NCBI GenBank assembly: GCA_965208385.1
Contig: CBDBOO010000062.1
Location: 1 to 64,000, forward strand
Length of the DNA: 64,000 nt
From: Endozoicomonas sp965208385
Lineage (GTDB): Bacteria; Pseudomonadota; Gammaproteobacteria; Pseudomonadales; Endozoicomonadaceae
Direction: 5' to 3'
The position numbers and the translations under genes were made by a program. The notes under the pieces were generated by a model that saw only the letters and a list, made by a program, of their open reading frames with translations, made no database searches and had not been told where the DNA came from. Of the stretch, positions 61,620 to 64,000 are shown in pieces. Each line of letters opens with the position of its first letter. Position 1 is the first letter of the stretch.

Positions 61620-64000
61620 ATGAGTGAACACATTGAACGCCTTCAAAAAGGGCAGAGTTCCCAGACCGGTATGATTGCCTGGTTTACCAATAACAGTGTT
61701 GCTGCCAACCTTTTGATGATCGCTATTGTTGTTGCCGGAATATTCTCGGCGGTCACAATCAAGAAGAAAATGTTTCCGGATTTCGACATTAATACTGTCC
61801 AGGTATCAGTGGTGTATCCAGGGGCAGGGCCTGATGATGTTGAACAGAGTGTTGTTCTAAAGCTGGAAGAAGCAGTCAGCGATGTCACAGGCATTAAAAA
61901 AGTTGTAGCTGTAGCCCGGGAGGGATACGGGCGACTGAATATCGAGATAGAAACCGGCTACAGTATTGACGATCTTTATGATGATATAAAAGTATCCATC
62001 GAGGGATTGAGCAATCTGCCCACAGATGCTGAAAATCCGATTATTACCAAACTCGAACCTGAAAATCAGGTGTTGTTTGTTTCCCTTTTTGGCAGTGTTG
62101 ACCAACTGTCTCTTCAGCGTATTGCCCAGCAGATACAGGAAGAATTACTGAACCTGCCGGAAGTCACTAAAACCAATTTAATTGGTGAAGATGCCCTGGA
62201 AATATCCATAGAAGTATCAGAACAAACCCTGCGTCAATATGGACTGACCTTTGATGAGGTAGCCAATATCATTCGGGCATCTTCCATTGATGTGGCCGGT
62301 GGTTCAATCAAAACCGACGATGGCGATATTGTGGTAAAAACCCGTGGGCAGGCCTACAAGGGTTTTGATTTTTCTGATTTTATTATCCGAACCAATGCGG
62401 ATGGCAGTCGTCTTCGACTGGGTGATATTGCCACTATCAGAGATGGCTTTGTAGAAGATGAAGGTGTCGTCCGGTTTAATGGTCAGCGTTCTGTGGCCAT
62501 AGAAATTGTTTCGGAAGGGGATCAGAATGATATTGCTGCTTCACGAGCTATCAATGCTTTTATAGATCAGCGTAAAGAATCTTTGCCTCAGGGAGTAGAA
62601 ATCAAAACCTGGCTGGACTCCACCTATTATCTTGAAGGTCGCCTCGACATGATGCTGGAAAACATGTTGTATGGGGCGCTGTTGGTATTTTTGCTGTTGA
62701 GTCTGTTTTTACGCATGCGGGTAGCATTCTGGGTAGTAGTGGGTATTCCGGTCTGCTTTCTCGGGGCTCTCTGGTTAATGCCCAATGGGGTCATGCCGGT
62801 TTCCATCAATATGCTCAGCCTGTTCGGTTTTATTCTGGTGCTGGGCGTGGTGGTGGATGATGCGATTATTATCGGTGAGAGTGTCTATACCCAGATTTCC
62901 CGACACGGGCATACCACTGACAATGTCATTGCCGGAGTGAAGCGGGTGGTTGTTCCTGCAACCTTTGGCGTTCTAACGACGATGGCTGCTTTTATGCCTG
63001 TATTGCTGGTGGAAGGGCAGGCTGCTCCTTTTTTCAGTGCCATTGGCCTGGTGGTGATTTTTTGTCTGGTGTTTTCCCTGGTGGAATCGAAATTGATTCT
63101 GCCCGCTCACCTGGCTCATATGAAGCGGGTTGATCCATCACAAACCTCGGGTGGTCATGTGATTACCCGCATCCAGAATCGCTTTGACCGTTTGCTTCAA
63201 AGGTTTATTTCAGGACAGCTGAAGCGTTCGCTGAATTGGGCTTTAACCCATCGCTATATTACGCTTTGTGGTTTTGTCGGAGTGTTAATTCTGACGGTGG
63301 GGCTGGCGATGAGCCCATGGATTCGTTTTGTTTTCTTTCCAAAATTGCCCAGTGATTTTATTCGAGTCAGCATGACCATGCATACAGGCAGTTCGCTGGA
63401 TGAAAGAAATGATGCATTGCAGCGTATTGAGCAGGCCATAATAACGCTTGATAAGGAATACAGCGTAAAGGGTAAAACAGAAGGTCAAGCATTGCTTGAC
63501 AGTATGATGCTCTGGTCCAGGGGCGACACAGAAGGCATGATTTTTGCCGAATTAACCAAGTCGGAAGACCGTCAACTGGATGCTAACCAGGTGGCTGAAA
63601 AATGGCGGGAATATGTGGGTGAAATACCCTCTGTGCAGAAAATTGATTTTTCATCCAGTACCAATGCCGGAGGCTCAAAACCCATTTATTTTCGATTGAG
63701 TGGCAGTGATTATCCTCAATTGCAAAGGGCGGCGGCAGAACTGGAAGCCAGGCTTAAAAGCTACTCGGGGGTCTTTGATATAGAAACAACCACCGAAGCG
63801 GCTACAGATGAAATTGTACTGTCTGTCCGGCCTGAAGCGGAAGCATTAGGTTTGAATCTGGCGACACTGGGGAATCAGATACGACAGGGTTTCTACGGTG
63901 AAGAAGTTCAGAAAGTCCAGCGTGGTAAGGAAGAAGTCAAAGTCATGCTCCGATACCCCCGTGAAGAGCGCAATGACCTGACCGATCTGGACCGGGTTCG
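61620..64000 (+). CDS. RND-family efflux transporter (partial, runs off the window)
   Basis: Inner-membrane proton-driven exporter. The frame is open from ATG 61617/61620 to the end of the window (about 793 residues seen); 61620 is preferred, six bases after AAGGAGG. It has the first helix (NSVAANLLMIAIVVAGIFSA), porter domain, GALLVFLLLSLFLRMRVAFW, the helix-4 motif FGFILVLGVVVDDAIIIGES with the two proton-relay Asp residues, and later FFPKLPSDFIRVSMTM. It resembles the AcrB-like group that pairs with an HlyD-type adaptor, but that adaptor gene is broken by an IS, so drug or metabolite export through this system is doubtful. Confidence 0.93.
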   Translation, partial: MSEHIERLQKGQSSQTGMIAWFTNNSVAANLLMIAIVVAGIFSAVTIKKKMFPDFDINTVQVSVVYPGAGPDDVEQSVVLKLEEAVSDVTGIKKVVAVAREGYGRLNIEIETGYSIDDLYDDIKVSIEGLSNLPTDAENPIITKLEPENQVLFVSLFGSVDQLSLQRIAQQIQEELLNLPEVTKTNLIGEDALEISIEVSEQTLRQYGLTFDEVANIIRASSIDVAGGSIKTDDGDIVVKTRGQAYKGFDFSDFIIRTNADGSRLRLGDIATIRDGFVEDEGVVRFNGQRSVAIEIVSEGDQNDIAASRAINAFIDQRKESLPQGVEIKTWLDSTYYLEGRLDMMLENMLYGALLVFLLLSLFLRMRVAFWVVVGIPVCFLGALWLMPNGVMPVSINMLSLFGFILVLGVVVDDAIIIGESVYTQISRHGHTTDNVIAGVKRVVVPATFGVLTTMAAFMPVLLVEGQAAPFFSAIGLVVIFCLVFSLVESKLILPAHLAHMKRVDPSQTSGGHVITRIQNRFDRLLQRFISGQLKRSLNWALTHRYITLCGFVGVLILTVGLAMSPWIRFVFFPKLPSDFIRVSMTMHTGSSLDERNDALQRIEQAIITLDKEYSVKGKTEGQALLDSMMLWSRGDTEGMIFAELTKSEDRQLDANQVAEKWREYVGEIPSVQKIDFSSSTNAGGSKPIYFRLSGSDYPQLQRAAAELEARLKSYSGVFDIETTTEAATDEIVLSVRPEAEALGLNLATLGNQIRQGFYGEEVQKVQRGKEEVKVMLRYPREERNDLTDLDRV

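Overview
The window looks like a chromosomal piece of an animal-associated marine gammaproteobacterium, most likely Endozoicomonas or a close relative. This is inferred from three things: the gammaproteobacterial core genes (argR, PmbA/TldD pair, FkpA-like lipoprotein, RND pump), the heavy load of insertion sequences and MITEs, and several large Sec-exported proteins that carry animal-like signalling domains. No rRNA or tRNA gene was seen, so the genus is not proven.

Layout. 1-7.2 kb: a fatty-acyl-CoA catabolism locus (fadH-like 2,4-dienoyl-CoA reductase, enoyl-CoA hydratase, divergent TetR regulator, then an MFE-2-like SDR, two MaoC proteins and an acyl-CoA dehydrogenase). 7.5-9.2 kb: an exported beta-helix-like protein. 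9.2-12.7 kb: an arginine-type ABC transporter divergent from argR across a perfect ARG box. 12.76-12.97 kb: eleven copies of a 19-bp tandem repeat. 13.4-16.6 kb: an exported protein with RING/TRAF-type zinc fingers, coiled coil and C-terminal MATH domain. 16.9-17.5 kb: outer-membrane barrel. 17.5-19.2 kb: IS110-type element, with a second near-identical inverted copy at 36.6-38.2 kb. 19.3-20.9 kb: NSS transporter and a 58-residue membrane protein. 21.1-25.8 kb: an Mtr/Dms-type electron conduit (di-heme cytochrome c, NapC/CymA-like tetraheme, DmsE-like decaheme, MtrB-like porin). 26.4-28.2 kb: FKBP lipoprotein and PAP2 phosphatase. 28.3-31.1 kb: an exported protein with CARD-like helical repeats.

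31.1-41.3 kb: an arsenic operon (ArsJ-associated GAPDH, ArsR, ACR3, ArsC-ArsR fusion, ArsJ) split by about 5.6 kb that carries a DUF5694 gene and its partial duplicate, a lipoprotein gene and the second IS110 copy. Two identical-architecture ArsR operators mark arsR and acr3. 41.6-50.4 kb: a mobile-element graveyard with two inverted ISL3 copies, a shattered DDE transposase, IS4-like fragments, two MITE families with 9-bp target duplications, and the remains of exported coiled-coil proteins. One of these can be reconstructed: a MITE sits in its signal peptide, and it also has one frameshift and one nonsense codon.

50.5-54.0 kb: a third large exported protein with four 44-residue repeats and a helical, possibly death-fold C-terminus. 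54.1-56.7 kb: PmbA/TldD pair. 57.2-58.5 kb: DAACS symporter. 58.8 kb-end: an RND pump operon whose membrane-fusion gene is interrupted by an intact 1618-bp IS4-like element; the pump gene runs off the window.

The biological theme I find most striking is the set of exported proteins with animal innate-immunity or apoptosis folds (TRAF/MATH, CARD-like, possibly death-like). Their host-directed role is inference. The second is the IS110 element, whose 312-nt 5' noncoding end has the hallmarks of a bridge RNA: a 12-bp closing stem and internal copies of both element termini.
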